Source of the DNA: Dipteronia dyeriana
Taxonomy: Eukaryota > Streptophyta > Magnoliopsida > Sapindales > Sapindaceae
Length of the DNA: 64,000 nt
Direction: 5' to 3'
NCBI GenBank assembly: GCA_032871835.1
Contig: CM065300.1
Location: 110,543,088-110,607,087, forward strand
Shown piece after piece: positions 22,958 through 33,676 of the stretch. Position 1 is the stretch's first letter. Each line of letters starts with the position of its first letter. The notes under the pieces were generated by a model. The model saw only the letters and a program-made list of their open reading frames with translations, was not told the DNA's origin and made no database searches. Made by a program: the position numbers and the translations under genes.

Positions 22958-24542
22958 TGAAACAAATATTATGGTGTGCTTAATATTAATCTATAGGGGG
23001 GGTGAATAGATTTTAAACAAATTTACCCAATTTCCATTAAAGGTCAAAATTATGAAAATGCCCCTAGCTAGTTACAAAAAATCACAAGTGTAAAAATGCG
23101 GAAATATAAACGACACTTGAGATATACGTGGAAACCCTCCAAATGGGAAAAACCACGGGCTGATGAGTGCGCCACACTAGAACCTCGAATCCACTAATGG
23201 CAAAGAATTACAATCAAATCCCGGTTTAATCTACCACCACAACCTAATCCCGGTATAAGTGAACCTAGTTCAACTTGCTTGTGCTTTATGCTACCTACTG
23301 CCGGAAGCTACACAAGTCTTACTTCTCAATGAAGAGATAAAGTGTTCTAAGTGAATATATGATGATATTCAATGAACAAACAAGGCTAGGAAACCCTATA
23401 TGCTTATCTAGAATAATGAGATGACAATTAATGCAATCCTGGATATCAAGTGCTAAATGACATATTCAAATAGCATAGCTAAACATAGATCAATTAATCC
23501 TATGAAGCTATCACAATACAACACTCAATCATGTCATCATGACAATCTCTAAATTGTATCTAGAAATATTCTAAGAGAATATAATTAATTAAAGAGATGG
23601 TTTAGCAAGCAAAAACACTTAACTTGTAAGAAGATAGTGAAGAGCTTACCAAACAAGATGTGATGAAGCAACCCTATCCATAGATTCACTCTATATGAAC
23701 TTAGATGAAGCAAGATGAAGATTTGATGCACTTGGGAATGCTTTGAGTGATTACAAATGAGTTATTGGAAGTTTTTTTCCTTTGAAATGTGTTCTAAGGA
23801 AAATATATGATATTTTGAACTCTTACACGACTTTAAGACAATGAGATATATATATATATATAAGATCCAAACAAAGTGATGTCGTTTTGGAAAAAATGTT
23901 CCAGCTTCTTCATTGTGAGCTTGTGAGGTGCACTGGTCGAGTAGCGCACCACCAGCGCACTGCCTAAGAATTTCAATAAGCGCTGGTCAAGTGGCGCACG
24001 TCAGTGGCACAACACAAGCGCAAAACCTCTGGAATGTTTGCGCTGGTGGGGCTACGCTAGTCAAGTAGCGCACCACCAACGCACGTCCATTTTTTGCATC
24101 TTTGTATGGGTACAGCAGCGTAACCCATTGGCATAACACTAGCGATAATCCACTGTGAATGTTGCGCTGGTCGAGTAGCGCAGCACCAGTGTAATTCCTA
24201 CTTCAACACTCAAACAACCATACAAGCAACAAGTACAAGAGTGATGAAAATGCATCCTATTTTAATGCCTAGCATTACATAAAACTTTCATATTAAGATG
24301 CAAATAGGTCAACAAGAGTCATTTAAACTAAAATACATACAAGAAAACACTCAACATATATGATCAAGAGTTATGCATGAATATGTGAGTGTGTGCAACT
24401 ATCTCTTCAAAGTAAGTAAGCACAAGAATTTTACCTTTAGTGCTCCTCCTCTTGAGGTCTTGAGAGCCTAAGCTGCCCTTACATGAACCCCAACAATGTA
24501 GTTGTTCATGAAATAAGCCAATAAACAAATTATGACTTTTCA
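22958..24542 (-). repeat. Copia-C 5' LTR
   Basis: 1,585 bp, plus-strand ends TGAAAC and CTTTTCA. On the minus strand a GCGC-hairpin cluster (24,190-23,920) lies upstream of an AT run with TATA character (about 23,865-23,845), which could be the core promoter; this is inferred. Confidence 0.93.
23920..24190. repeat. GCGC-rich hairpin repeats in Copia-C 5' LTR
   Basis: These match the four units of the 3' LTR: GGTCGAGTAGCGCACCACCA and relatives, flanked by GCGC words. They sit just upstream of the TATA-like run on the minus strand, an arrangement seen in repeated enhancer boxes; this is inference. Confidence 0.85.
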
Positions 24543-24866
24543 AACTTCAACCTCCAAGCTGGTTACTTGAGCGTGCAAAGCTTGATTTTCCTCCACCTAT
24601 TCCCTGACCTTCTTTCCCTAGGAGTTTCTCTCAATAGCCCGCCGCTCCAACTTGAGAGTCTCCTGAGCAAGAGAATGTTTCATCCTCTCGAGGTCACAAC
24701 GGGTATCCTCTAACGCCTTCTCAATCATGTTAAGGTTGTGATTCAATGCTTGTACCACGTTTTGAGTTAAAGCAAGCTCCCCTCAGGCTACCTCAACATA
24801 AAATCAGCCTTTCAGTGCGATTCCTCAGCGAGGCCATATGATTGCTCACCACGTTATACTTGAAGT

Positions 24867-24957
24867 CTACAAAACACAACAATAAAGTAGCTTCCCCCAA
24901 AGTATTTGTTATAAGATTAACAAAATGATGATAATTTAAGGTATGATTCAAGCTTAC
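24867..24957 (-). other. Intron 2 of Tat-A antisense ORF
   Basis: 91 bp, donor GAG/GTAAGC at 24,957 and acceptor TTTTGTAG at 24,867 on the minus strand. The flanking codons correspond to LTAE and DFKYNV, the same site as in Tat-D and Tat-E. One base appears lost at the acceptor, shifting the frame. Confidence 0.75.
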
Positions 24958-25495
24958 CTCAGCAGTAAGGGCAGAACCCTTGGTTATCAGAACCTTAGAA
25001 GGCAATGACGTTATTAGAGCGAAACTCCCACCAAGGTAGAAGAGGATGAACCGGTTGAATACCTCATTTTGTTTGGAAACCCTCAGCCGGGGTCCAGTAT
25101 TTACTCAGAGAGCTGTAAAGGTCTTGGCATCAAAGGTTTTAGAGTTCCCCACTGTTTAGGGAGGTACTGAAGCAGGCGGAGGAGTGGGAATTATAGCAAC
25201 AACAAAAGAAGAAAAATGGTAACAGTGGAGCTAGGAGCCACGATAGTAGTAGTATGAGGAGCACCAAAGCCCTGACTTCTAACCCTGATAAGTCGGCATG
25301 AACTGACATCCATCTGAGATGTGGGTATAGAGGTAAGAGGTAAGAGGTAAGAGGTGCCCAGGGAATCATAACGGTTATTCACCTCACTACGACCAGAGGA
25401 AGAGGGGATATATAATTTTGAGCAATGGGGGAACCAAATGGAGAAGAAAAGCTTGGAGGGATCTCGCTATCGAGCAGGCCAGGCTCCAGCTGGAT

Positions 25496-25599
25496 CTGTA
25501 GTGGAATAGTAGAAACTGTTCAAATTAATAGAGAATTATAATACATCAATGGCAAGCAAGAAACACGTATAAAAAAGAAACTGATAGATTCTTCACAAC
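25496..25599 (-). other. Intron 1 of Tat-A antisense ORF
   Basis: 104 bp, following the VNWYLYI segment. The donor is GTTGTG (GTAA in Tat-D and Tat-E) and the acceptor is CCACTACAG at 25,496. Placed by alignment with the other two copies. Confidence 0.62.
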
Positions 25600-26027
25600 T
25601 GAGGAAGCAACTAAGATGTACAGATACCAGTTCACCCTGCTTGGATCATAGGCATCCATGGTAGGAAACTCCAGGTTGACATACGTACTGTCAACGATCA
25701 CTTTTAAGATCGCCTTGGATTCAGTTGGCAGAGACGTCTTCCCCCAAACCGGTTTGTCATTAAATTGAGAGGGGACTTGATACTCCGTCCCCAGACAAAA
25801 ACAGATCTCTTCAGTCTCTACTGACCACCACCCATTCATCTCTCCAGAAGGTGCCCTTCTTGGTAGCCCCTAGTACAATGAATTTCAGATTGTTCTTCAC
25901 CTGAAGATAGAACTGCCTCTTGGGACTAGGAGTCAAAGAAGTAATCTGGAAAGGAACCGCAACTCATCTAATCCTGGTTCCCTATCCATATTGTCTTTCT
26001 TGCACTGCTCCATCCACAGAATGAGGA

Positions 26028-28051
26028 TGTTGGGGTTTATGCCCTAAGCATGTAATTTGTAAATAGATTTATGAAGTAAATAAAAGGAAAGGTTATGTTT
26101 TTTATGAACTTGTGTACATATTAACATCCAGGATTTCAGGATGTAATCTCGAACTGTGTATATGAGTGTCATATACGGATGGATAAAGTAAGAGACGCGC
26201 AATCTAAAGAGTCCATAGATAGCAAATAAAGCTGGGTACTTTATTTATGCTTAAACTATAGTTGCGTTCCATTTCGTAATGTATAGTGATTCTATCCTGA
26301 ATCATTCATATGAGATATGAGAATGGAGGCACCTTGTATGATGTTATCATATAGGACTGGGCCATGATCTATATGAATCTCACACCAAGATCCGTTTACC
26401 GATGAGATTCATATTTATCAACTAATGATGGCTATATATGGGTGGTCTTAATCTTGAGTGTCCTATCTACTCCTTCAGGTTAGATCGTGGTCTTTGATAT
26501 ACCATGGGTGAGGTCAGATGCATTTCCTGATTAATATACTTCGTATGTTGGGATTGTGGTTTGACTTATGGCTGGGAAGGTTTGTACACAATAGTGGAAT
26601 CCACTCCTTCTTGTGAGAAGTAGATGGTAGTTCCCTTAAGGGTTGATTCTGGGCTGGGATAGTATGAGCGCTCTCCTAATTTGGTAAAGAAATAGGATTT
26701 ATTGTCCATTAGAGAATCAATGGTACTTAAAGGATATATGTAATTAGAGGGGTATAATGGACATTATGACCCAACTCTAATTATGAACTACTGTGGAGGA
26801 TCACACCATATGTAATAGCTATATCGATGGACACCGAGTTGTATCGGTCTGTGTAAAAACGTCTGCAGTTGAGAGAGTGCAGCTTCGGGTTTTTAGTGGA
26901 ATAACACCGGACTTAATAATCAAGGAATATTAAGTAAATAGTTTAATTAATGATTCTGATGATTAATGGAGCTTAAAATACTGTGGGTCCATTAGGTCCC
27001 CTTGCTAACCCGATCGATTTAGGTAACAAGGGTCACGATTAATTATTTGGATTGTCCGATATATTGTGTTACGAAAGTGACACATATTTTTTCGGGAATT
27101 AATTAAATAATGAGATTATTTAATTAATGAATAATGCTGATTTAATAAATTAAATAATAAGATTATTTAATTATGTTATTAATCACTAAATTGATGGTGT
27201 ATGTTGATATTTATTTTTGAATAAAATAAGATAATACGATTATTTTATTTTACTAAGTTAAATATTTAATTTTTGAATTTAAATAGTTTGAACTCAAATA
27301 AATCAAATAAAAGATATGAGATATTTTTTATTTGAAATTTTTTTAAAATCAAATTAGATTTGATCAGTTTTTTTTTTAAATTTAAATATTATATATATAT
27401 ATATGATATATATTAATTTTTTTTTTTAAAAAGGTGTTGCTCACAGCACAACTTAGCTTTTATACATACAAACACACACACACACATATATATATATATA
27501 GATATATATATATATATATAGACAAAAGATAAAGGTGTCTTTTTGGTGGTGTGTCAAACGCATTAAAATTGCATAATAATGCGTGAGAAAAAGAGCCGGA
27601 CCAGATAAAATTGGCTTTAATGCATGCATGAGATGCAATTGCAATATGCATGAGATGCAAACAATGCAATTGTTGCATAGTAAAAATTAAGAAAGTGTTT
27701 CTTAGTTTTCCTACATACTCCATTCTAAGTTTCTGAGACCGTGACGCATCCACACGCAGTTACCAGTCCTAGGACATAGCAAGGAAGATCAGTGGTACAG
27801 ACCCGGAGCATATCGAAAAACTGAAAGAGCCTCCAAACGTTGGTATGGTTATTTTAATCCTTTTTTTTATTATTGATTACAATTTCCTGTATTTACACAT
27901 ATATTTTTTATTAGTGTAATAATTAGTATATGTATTTGTTTCAAAAATAAATACGATCACAAGTTCACTGGTCCCAGATACAGATTACAATCTGTATAAA
28001 AAAATTTAAAACCTTACTTCCGCTGCGTGACCGGTGAACAGGGTTCCAATA
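26028..28051 (+). repeat. Copia-D 5' LTR
   Basis: 2,024 bp. The last base is placed at 28,051 by comparing the two LTR ends (GGGTTCCAATA). It contains a CA/TA microsatellite at about 27,470-27,520, near which short ORFs run by chance. Confidence 0.93.
27470..27520. repeat. (CA)n(TA)n compound microsatellite in Copia-D 5' LTR
   Basis: Imperfect CA run followed by TA runs with G interruptions. The equivalent site in the 3' LTR (35,146-35,188) has a longer CA tract. Confidence 0.92.
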
Positions 28052-28052
28052 A

Positions 28053-28066
28053 TTGGTATCAAAGCC
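28053..28066 (+). other. Copia-D primer-binding site
   Basis: TTGGTATCAAAGCC, one difference (G to A) from the usual tRNA-Met site, directly after the LTR. Confidence 0.9.
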
Positions 28067-28244
28067 AATTTTATTTTCGGAACAGGAAATTGTTTTCGAT
28101 GCTCATATATGTATTATTGTGTAGGCACGAATTAAATTGACTGTATGATGTTTTTGTATGTATATTTTTTATTTATTTACAAAAACATGATTGATCGTTA
28201 ATTAAATGGTACTGTGAATTTAGGGTTTATGGGTTGTATAATTG

Positions 28245-28305
<61 letters not shown>

Positions 28306-29636
28306 AACAATTATTGTATTGTAAAATAAAATAAAATTGTAACCTATGTTGAAGACCTGGAAAAATTGCGAAGAAAGATTCATGAGATGAATCGAGGTGA
28401 CCTGAAGAGACTGGAAGACTTGAAAATTACAAGAAGACCAAGGAATGCCTTGGGGGTATTTTTGTAATTTTAGAATCCAATTTTTTTTAGGTAAAATAAT
28501 CCACGGTACTCGGTCAATTCATGTATGCTTTATCTTATGTGATGATAAAAAGCATTGTCATGCATACGTATGTCATTTAGATTAGATATGCCTACAGAAA
28601 TATATTTTATATGGCATACATGCATCATAGCCTAATATTTTATGTAATTTTTTTAATATGATTAAAATGGGTAAATACATAAATTGGCTATGAAAATGAG
28701 ATTAGTTTTTTAATTGTTAAAAAAACTTAGTAATTCTCATTAATATTAATCTAGTTATTAAAGAGTTTAATAAGTTAGATTAATAGGGTCATTTATAGTA
28801 ATTAGGATTAATTTGATTAATTGTCTAATTATAAATGAACCGAATATTGTATTAGAGTTTTAATAGTTAAAACTTGATAAACACTTTCATAATAATCTGA
28901 GCTTAGTAAATAGTTTACAAAGACTTAGATTATTCATTAATATATTAGATTTTTAATTGTTAAAAATCATTAATAATTAATTAATTAATTATAACTTGTT
29001 TCTAATAATGAATTAGTTAATGCACTAGATAACTTGATTAAAGTTTGCCGTTTGATCCTGTAGAGTCTGGGTGCATTAAAGGATAATAGAAAACCCTAGT
29101 TTTAAAATAGTGAGTGGGAGAGGGATATATGATATATATATCCCACGGTCTCCATCATTAGTTCAACACCGTGAGATCCGAGTGGGGCCTCGTGACTGCT
29201 TTGCTTTCATCCTCCCTAAGGAAGGTTTCCACAAAGGTCAATACCAAGGTTGTTTTCCTAACTGATAGGATTTCTGAGGGTATTTTGGGATTGACCGACC
29301 CTAAGGCGGCAATTCTCGAGTTAAGCTCGTTAGATCTGAAATGGTGGGTTACACTCACGAAGGTTTTGATTAAGTTTGTTAATTAAAAACCTGACTGAAT
29401 AAACGATGGTTGAATGATATGGAATCAGAGTTATTCTAGAATATCATTTGATTAAGAATGTCTCGATTCAACATGCAAAGATTTTACCGACCCTAAGGCG
29501 GCACTTTTTGTGGTATGTTGGATTGTCGTGGTATAGTAACTATTTTTTTAGGGTAGTTCTAGTTCATTAAACATGTTCATGCATCATGTTTAAATTTATA
29601 CCAAAGCACCCGCACTTGTTTTAAATAAATGACTGA
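28067..29636 (+). other. Copia-D 5' leader
   Basis: 1.57 kb of mostly AT-rich non-coding sequence. It holds a 57-bp AT run (28,246-28,302) and an 18-bp direct repeat, ACCGACCCTAAGGCGGCA, at 29,294-29,311 and 29,486-29,503. No known coding domain; ORFs at 29,158-29,386 on both strands are treated as chance. Confidence 0.75.
28246..28302. repeat. (AT)n microsatellite
   Basis: Uninterrupted alternating AT of about 57 bp in the Copia-D leader. Confidence 0.96.
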
Positions 29637-30549
29637 ATGAATGTTTTATTTATATCAGCAATATCTTCTGCATTACTTCAAAATCTCGCAAACGACAAAT
29701 TAACTGATGATAACTACGCAATGTGGAAACTTAATATTAATGCAATTTTGGTCACTAAAGACCTCAAGTTTATGCTAACGGAGGAATGTCCTCCAACACC
29801 TCTTGTCAATGCCTCACGAACAACCTCAATGCCACACGAACTGTTCGTGAGGCATACCACCGATAGGTCTCATCTGATGAGAAGGCCCAAACATATCTCT
29901 TGGTATCTATGAAAAATGTACTTGTCACAAAGCACAAAACAATGGCTTCAGCATTCGAAATCATGGAGTCATTGCAAGCTATGTTCGGGCAGCCCTCTGA
30001 GCAAAAACGACATGAAACTGTTCTTTCCGCTATGCTTGCTCGCATGAAGGAAATAACGTTAGTTTGAGAACATGTCCTTAGCATGATGTCCTACTTCAAC
30101 ATGGCAGAAGTCAATGGCAGGGCCATTGACGAACCCTGTCAGGTAAGAATCATACGGACGACTCTTTCAAAGAGTTTTAATCAGTTTAAAAGCAACTATG
30201 GGATGAACAAGTTAAAGTTCAGTCCTACACAGTTGCTCAATGAGCTAGCTACCTTTGAGTCATTGATTATGGACAACAAAGGCAAGATCGGTGAGGCAAA
30301 TTTTGCCGAACCATCTTTCTCTAATAATAAGAAGAGAAAAAGATCCGATGGGAAGGCAAAAGGAAAGCCCAAACCCAAGAAAGCCCAAAGCAAAAAGAAG
30401 GGCACCTCCAATGATCAAGACAAAGGAAAATGTTTCAATTGTAACAAGGTTGGGCACTGGAAGAGGAACTATCCTCAGTATCTGAAGGAGGTAGCCAAGA
30501 AGAAAAAGATGAAAGGTAAATATGATTTACTTATTCTTGAATCTTGTTA
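29637..30549 (+). pseudogene. Copia-D gag
   Basis: The N-terminus reads KLTDDNYAMWKLNINA. Then a damaged stretch at 29,800-29,910 with a local inverted duplication (13-bp arms at 29,809 and 29,843) and a frame change, an UBN2-type middle (FNMAEVNGRAIDE, SFNQFKSNYGMNKLK), a basic Lys-rich linker and a zinc knuckle CFNCNKVGHWKRNY whose last Cys is Tyr. A TGA lies at about 30,066. The final 155 codons are open to the TAA at 30,548. It would form the particle. Confidence 0.88.
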
Positions 30550-30780
30550 AGTGGAAGATGATTCTTAACCCTGGATAGTTGATTTGGGTGCCACTAATTA
30601 TGTTTGTTCTTCTTTGCAGTGGACTAATTCTTGGATACAACTAGAGGAGGGAGCCTTCTCAATACTTGTGGGGTCAGGGGATGTTGTATCGGCCAAAACA
30701 ATGGGAGCAATAAGATTGTAATTTTGTAATAATAATAATTTTTTATTATTAAACAATGTTTTTAATATTCCTAGATTTAC
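30550..30780 (+). pseudogene. Copia-D protease
   Basis: PWIVDLGATNYVC near 30,570-30,605 is the aspartic protease active site, with Leu for the usual Ser or Thr after the Asp. FSILVGSGDVVSAK-like sequence follows. A frame change and stop near 30,720 cut it. It would process the Gag-Pol polyprotein. Confidence 0.78.
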
Positions 30781-31990
30781 ATGGAATTTGATTCCCGTTT
30801 CTAAGTTGTTAGAACAAAAATATTCTGTTTCTTTTAATAATAAGTCTGTTATTATTGTAAAGAATGGTCTGAATATTTGTTTAGAAATTAATGAAAACAA
30901 TTTGTATGTGTTAAGACCGTTAATACATACTACATTGCTCAACACCGAAATGTTTAAGGTTGAAAAACCAAAAACTAAACGACATAAGATTGCTCCAGAT
31001 AATAACATGTATCTCTGGCATCTAAGGCTTGGTCATATCAACCTTGATCGGATAGAGAGATTATTAAAAAGCGAACCTTTAAGTGAATTAAAGCTTGGCA
31101 CCTTACTTGTCCGCGAATCTTGTCTGGAAGGTAAGATAACTAAGAGACCTTTTACTAGAAAAGGGCTAAGAGCTAAAGAACCGCTAGATCTTATACATAC
31201 AAGCGTCTGCGGTCCCATGAATGTTAAAGCTAGGGGTGGTTATGAGTATTATGTCACCTTTATAGATGACTACTCAAGATACAGATACGTCTACCTGATG
31301 CAACGAAAGTCGGAAACAATTGAAAAGTTCAAACAATTCCGAGCTGAAGTTGAGAATCAATTAGATAGGACTGTCAAACCTCTAAAATCGGATCATAGAG
31401 GTGAGTATCTTGACCAAGAGTTTGAAGACTTCATGGTCGAGCATGGGATAATTTCCCAACTCACTGGTCCTGGTACACCTCAGCAAAATGGTGTAGTAAA
31501 GAGGAGAAATAGAACCCTAATGGAAAGGGTGAGATCTATGATTAGTTTCTTATCATTACCAAATTCCTTCTGGGGGTATGCATTACAAATAGCGACATAC
31601 ATTTTGAATGTAGTGCCATCCAAATCTGTTCCTAAGACTCCCAAGAGTTGTGGAATGGTCGTAAAGCTAGTTTGCGACATTTCCGCATATAGAGGTGTCC
31701 AACACATGTGATGAAGAACAGAACTGGAAAGCTAGACTCCAAGTTTGTTGTCTGCCTATTTGTAGGATACTCCAAGGAGACCAGAGGTGGAAACTTCTAT
31801 AGTCCCGAAGATAAAAAAGTATTTGTATCGACAAATGAAACGTTTCTTTTGGATTATTACATTAGTGACCATAAACCTCGTTCCAAGATTGTATTAAATG
31901 AGTTGGAGTCTGGTGAGACTAGTGCTTCATCAACAAGAGTTGTTGATCCATAAACATCTGAGAGTCAGATGGTTCCTGATCAGGATACAC
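30781..31990 (+). pseudogene. Copia-D integrase
   Basis: The pre-integrase and zinc region shows WHLRLGHINLDRI and ESCLEGK (first Cys of the pair is Arg). The core has HTSVCGPM, FIDDYSRYRYVYLM, SDHRGEYL and PQQNGVVKRRN. The first catalytic Asp is Ser and the Glu is Lys; the second Asp is kept. This 307-codon frame is open but cannot be catalytic. After a frame change near 31,705 comes the linker DSKFVVCLFVGYSKETRGG. Confidence 0.9.
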
Positions 31991-32930
31991 TACCACCTAG
32001 ACGTAGTGAGAGGGTTGTGAGATAACCTGAATGCTATTTAGCTATAGGTGAGGGACAAGGTGTTGTCTCTGCTGATAGTGTGGATGATCCATTGACATTT
32101 AAGAATGCAATGGAAGATCCTGATAAAGAGGAATGGCTTAAAGCCATGAATCTTAAGATGGAGTCCATGTACTCTAACTCAGTCTGGGATCTTGTAGACT
32201 TACCGGATGGGGTAAAACCCATTGGGTGTAAATGGATCTACAAGAGAAAGAGAGGAGTAGATGGGAAGGTAGAGACCTTCAAGGCAAGGCTAGTGGCCAA
32301 GGGTTATGCCTAGAAAGAGGGGGTCGATTATGAAGAGACCTTCTCGCCATTTGCCATGTTTAAGTCTATTAGGATTTTCTTATCCATTGCTGCTTATTTT
32401 GATTATTAAATTTGGCAAATGGACATCAAGACTGCATTCTTGAATTGCAATCTTGATGAGAGCATCTATATGATGCAACCAGAGGGATTCGTGTCTCCAG
32501 ATCAAGAGCAAAAGGTTTGCAAGCTGCAAAGGTCCATCTATGGACTTAAGCAAGCATCTAGATCTTGGAACATTAGGTTTGATGATGTGATCAAAAACTA
32601 TGGCTTCGAGTAGAACGTCGATGAGCCTCGTGTCTACAAACGCATCATTGATAAAAAAGTAGTTTTCTTAGTCCTATACGTAAATGATATCCTACTCGTT
32701 CAGAATGATATGGGAGTGTTGTCTGATGTAAAAGGCTGGCTGGCTAGCCAATTCCAAATGAAAGATTTGGGAGAGGCAAGTTATGTTCTAGAGATCCAAC
32801 TTATAAGGGATCGTAAGAACAAACTTATAGCATTGTCTTAGGCATCATATATCGACAAGATCCTTGTGCGATTTTCGATACAGAACTCCAAGAAAGGTAA
32901 TTTACCTTCCAGACATGGAGTTCACTTGTC
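31991..32930 (+). pseudogene. Copia-D reverse transcriptase
   Basis: Shows PLTFKNAMEDPDKEEWLKAM, GCKWIYKRKRG, FKARLVAKGYA with TAG at 32,311, KEGVDYEETFSPFAMFKSIRI, QMDIKTAFLNC, IYMMQPEGF, SIYGLKQASRSWN, TAG at 32,611 and the active site LYVNDILL near 32,675. The first of the paired Asp is Asn. Another TAG at 32,839 lies in the AL-S-ASYIDKI segment. Inactive. Confidence 0.9.
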
Positions 32931-33660
32931 TAAGTAACAGTGTCCTAAGACACCTCAAGAAGTTAAGGATATGAGACGTGTTCCCTATGGATCAGCAGTA
33001 GGTAGTCTTATCTATGCTATGTTATGCACGAGATTGGACATCTGCTATACAGTGGGAGAAGCCAGCAGATACCAGTCCAACCCAGGATTTGATCATTGGG
33101 TTGCTGTCAAGACTATTCTCAAGTATCTTCGGAGAACGAGAAATTATATGCTAGTGTATTCCGGGCAGGATTTGATCCTGTTAGAATACACGAATTATGA
33201 TTTTCAGTCAGACAAGGATTCTAGAAAATCCACATCTGGATCAGTATTCACCCTAGGTGGTGGAGCCATTATGTTGAGAAGTATCAAGCAATCTTGCATT
33301 GCTGACTCCACCATGGAATCCGAATATGTAGCTGCTTGTGAAGCTGCTAAAGAGGCTGTTTGGCTCCATAAGTCTTGAGTGATCTGAAAGTTGTTCTAGA
33401 CCTGGATAAGCCCATCATACTTTATTGTGATAATAGTGGTGATGTGGCTAATTCCAAAGAACCAAGAAGCCACAAGAGATGGAAGCATATAAAGAGAAAG
33501 TATCATCTCATTAGAGAGATAGTGCACAAAGGAGATGTGATCGTCACCAAGATAGCCTCACAAGATAATCATGCTGATCCATTTACGAAGACCTTACCGG
33601 CTAAAATGTTTTCGGGTCACCTAGATGGTCTAGGGTTACGAGACATGCCTCACATTCTTT
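32931..33660 (+). pseudogene. Copia-D RNase H
   Basis: Shows PYGSAVGSLIYAMLCTRLDI, ILKYLRRTRNYMLVY, YDFQSDKDSRKSTSGSVF, IADSTMESEYVAACEAAKEAVW, a frame change at about 33,375, then YCDNSGDVANSKEPRSH, KYHLIREIV and DNHADPFTKTLP, with the stop at 33,660. The Asp/Glu residues of the domain are largely present. This is the best kept RNase H of the copia elements here. Confidence 0.9.
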
Positions 33661-33663
33661 AGT

Positions 33664-33676
33664 GCAAGTGGGAGAT
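33664..33676 (+). other. Copia-D polypurine tract
   Basis: GCAAGTGGGAGAT directly before the 3' LTR, overlapping the pol end by only a few bases' distance. Confidence 0.94.

Larger units (their letters stand above)
15639..24542 (-). mobile_element. Copia-C, SIRE-like Ty1/copia element, full length
   Basis: 8.9 kb, minus strand, flanked by a perfect 5-bp target duplication AACTT (15,634-15,638 and 24,543-24,547). Large gag with two zinc knuckles, a protease motif WYL-SGCSRHMT, and a long 3' region with several purine tracts suggest the SIRE/Maximus lineage (inferred). It interrupts the antisense ORF of Tat-A: joining the flanks restores VTSLEVEVD. Inactive, with stops, frameshifts and lost catalytic residues. 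Confidence 0.93.
24543..26027 (-). pseudogene. Tat-A antisense ORF, central part with both introns
   Basis: The minus strand begins at LILWMEQCKKDN (just after the Copia-D insertion), continues MDREPGLDELRF and WRDEWVV, then EYQVPSQFNDKPVWG, SLPTESKAILK and NLEFPTMDAYDPSRVNWYL. After intron 1 comes a low-complexity Ser/Thr/Val region. Then KGSALTAE, intron 2, DFKYNVVSNHMASLR and a coiled-coil-type C-terminal part up to Copia-C. Aligned segments of Tat-E and Tat-D match throughout. Several frame changes are present. It resembles plant 'putative gypsy type transposon' domain proteins; function unknown. Confidence 0.83.

Noticed and set aside
27453..27753. ORFs ending in Tyr-Ile repeats in the Copia-D LTR
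   Set aside because: They arise from the CA/TA microsatellite read in translation.
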